Origin: Eriocheir sinensis
Taxonomy: Eukaryota > Arthropoda > Malacostraca > Decapoda > Varunidae
DNA: 64,000 nucleotides
Assembly (NCBI RefSeq): GCF_024679095.1
Contig: NC_066518.1
Location: 347,178-411,177 of the forward strand
Direction: 5' to 3'
Position 1 is the stretch's first letter. Each line of letters starts with the position of its first letter. Positions 62,901 to 64,000 of the stretch are shown in pieces. Below the pieces are notes generated by a model. It saw nothing but the letters and a program-made list of their open reading frames with translations. It did no database searches and had not been told where the DNA came from. Both the position numbers and the translations under genes were made by a program.

Positions 62901-64000
62901 GAAATTAGAGCAAAGCTTGTGAATGTTGAAAAAGTTTATGAAAAGAAAGTTAGAGGAGCTACCAAGACACCTTTCTGGATCATCACCAGAAGTCTGACCT
63001 TGGGACATTTCTGGTCCCTTCCCCAGAGAAGGGGTCGAGGCCATTTTTTTTTCTTCAACCATTATTTTGCAATTTTGGAAATATTTTTGAAAAAATGGTG
63101 TGTGTTGTGTGCATGTTGTCTGCTGTGGATGGTAAAATAATTTGTTCTTAGAGAGCATGCTGAACTATTCTCTGGTGTACACTACAAGACTGGTGTAACT
63201 GAGACACCAAGAGGAAATGGCAAATGAAGACACAGAAAGGTCATCAATAGGCTTGTAGCACCCCTTCATCCCCCATATATACCTCACCATGAATGTGGCA
63301 GGTGTTTGACTCTACTATGCATCAAATAGCATATGCATGAATGAATAATGTTTTGATGTTAAGGTAGAAACTTGTAAATTCTAATTTTTTTATCAACACC
63401 AATTTCAAGTATTTCCAAGTATTTTAAAATTATGCTGATGTTCAACTAATAAATAAATATTTGTGAAAACATTTTCCCCTGGAAATAGCTTAAAAAGCAG
63501 TATGTGTCGTAAAAATAGTGCATCTTATCTACCCCAAAAATACAGTGTTTCAGTGATCTGGTGAAAATACAGAAAACAATTAAATTGATGTGGTGCATGA
63601 CAGTGAGTTCCTTGACACTAATAATACAGCATCTGCACATCTGCATACATGAAGTAATATGTTACACAATCTATATAAACTAGTTGTGAACCACTATGTT
63701 ATAATATTGATTAATAAATACTGTGTAGACAGACAAAGTAAAGTGCATTTATGATGTGAAGATGGACAATATCTAGCAACAGTAAAGGTTGTACTTATGC
63801 AGAGGGTTTTTGTCAGTCCATAACCATATTATAGCATAAATCATGGTTAATGTCATGCACAAGGAAGGTGTGAAAGTCTACATAATGAAACAATGTAACA
63901 AAAATGTCTAGTATGAAACCCGAACACTATGAGGGCTGACATTACCTATGTGTGAGAATACAGCATATCAAACACCTACTGCCAAAGAAGGGAAGCTGCA
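59932..64000. other. LPCAT upstream intron(s); no exon recognised
   Basis: I searched the minus strand for the H-x4-D catalytic block and membrane segments of LPCAT and found none. The + strand frame at 60787-61047 lies within a transposon remnant. The rest is AT-rich, with possible old repeat sequence at 61880-63160 that I cannot classify. Confidence 0.5.
60703..61355. mobile_element. mariner/Tigger-like MITE remnant
   Basis: The right end read on minus is CAGTGGAACCTCGGTTCATG then AACTTAATTCGTTCC, with TA just outside (61356-61357). The left end CAGGCATTCCTCACTTTATA then ACTGGGTTGCGTTCC is its diverged inverted partner. The left TA has been lost. A GC-rich interior (60880-61080, with CCATCCGTACGGATGG) may be another nested insertion. 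No transposase frame. Confidence 0.7.

Overview
The window looks like nuclear DNA of a crustacean, most likely a decapod. The evidence is compositional and structural: multi-exon genes with GT-AG introns, very dense long dinucleotide arrays ((GA)n, (TA)n, (CA)n up to about 130 bp), decayed non-LTR retrotransposon (LINE) pieces, tRNA-like SINEs and fold-back DNA elements. The species cannot be named from this sequence alone.

Layout. (1) 1-14.9 kb: mostly repeats, plus two genes read here from splice logic. A + strand terminal exon at about 1906-2099 resembles the C-terminus of a GH63-type glycosidase. A four-exon minus-strand gene at 4082-7604 has joined exons that resemble CIMIP1/C20orf85 (LLC1 family, ciliary microtubule inner protein). 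(2) 14.93-20.95 kb: a complete nine-exon + strand WDR46/BING4 (yeast Utp7) gene, a nucleolar small-subunit processome factor. (3) 23.25-26.14 kb: a minus-strand exon of about 960 codons encoding an acidic Gln/Pro/Tyr-rich protein, apparently cysteine-free, that begins in the hydrophobic core of a signal peptide. I do not recognise it, and it is the best candidate for an undescribed protein. (4) 27-51 kb: gene-poor. It holds microsatellites, SINEs, LINE fragments, minisatellites and three alternating purine-rich and pyrimidine-rich blocks of about 2 kb each (31.9-38 kb), with one orphan candidate exon at 31051-31115. (5) 51.28-59.93 kb: seven minus-strand exons of an LPCAT1/2-type lysophosphatidylcholine acyltransferase. 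They carry the FPEGTCTNR acyltransferase motif, EF-hands and a KKAE dilysine ER tail. The 5' exons lie beyond the right edge or were not found. (6) 59.9-64 kb: intron or upstream sequence with one mariner/Tigger-like remnant.

The genes do not form a pathway: ribosome biogenesis, phospholipid remodelling, a secreted protein and a ciliary protein simply lie near each other. The introns of WDR46 and LPCAT share one fold-back element family (20019 and 56564-57274). LPCAT also hosts a TA-flanked pogo/Tigger-like element with a second inverted-repeat element nested inside it. Exon boundaries were placed by eye from GT/AG sites, reading phase and family resemblance; no alignment or transcript data were available.
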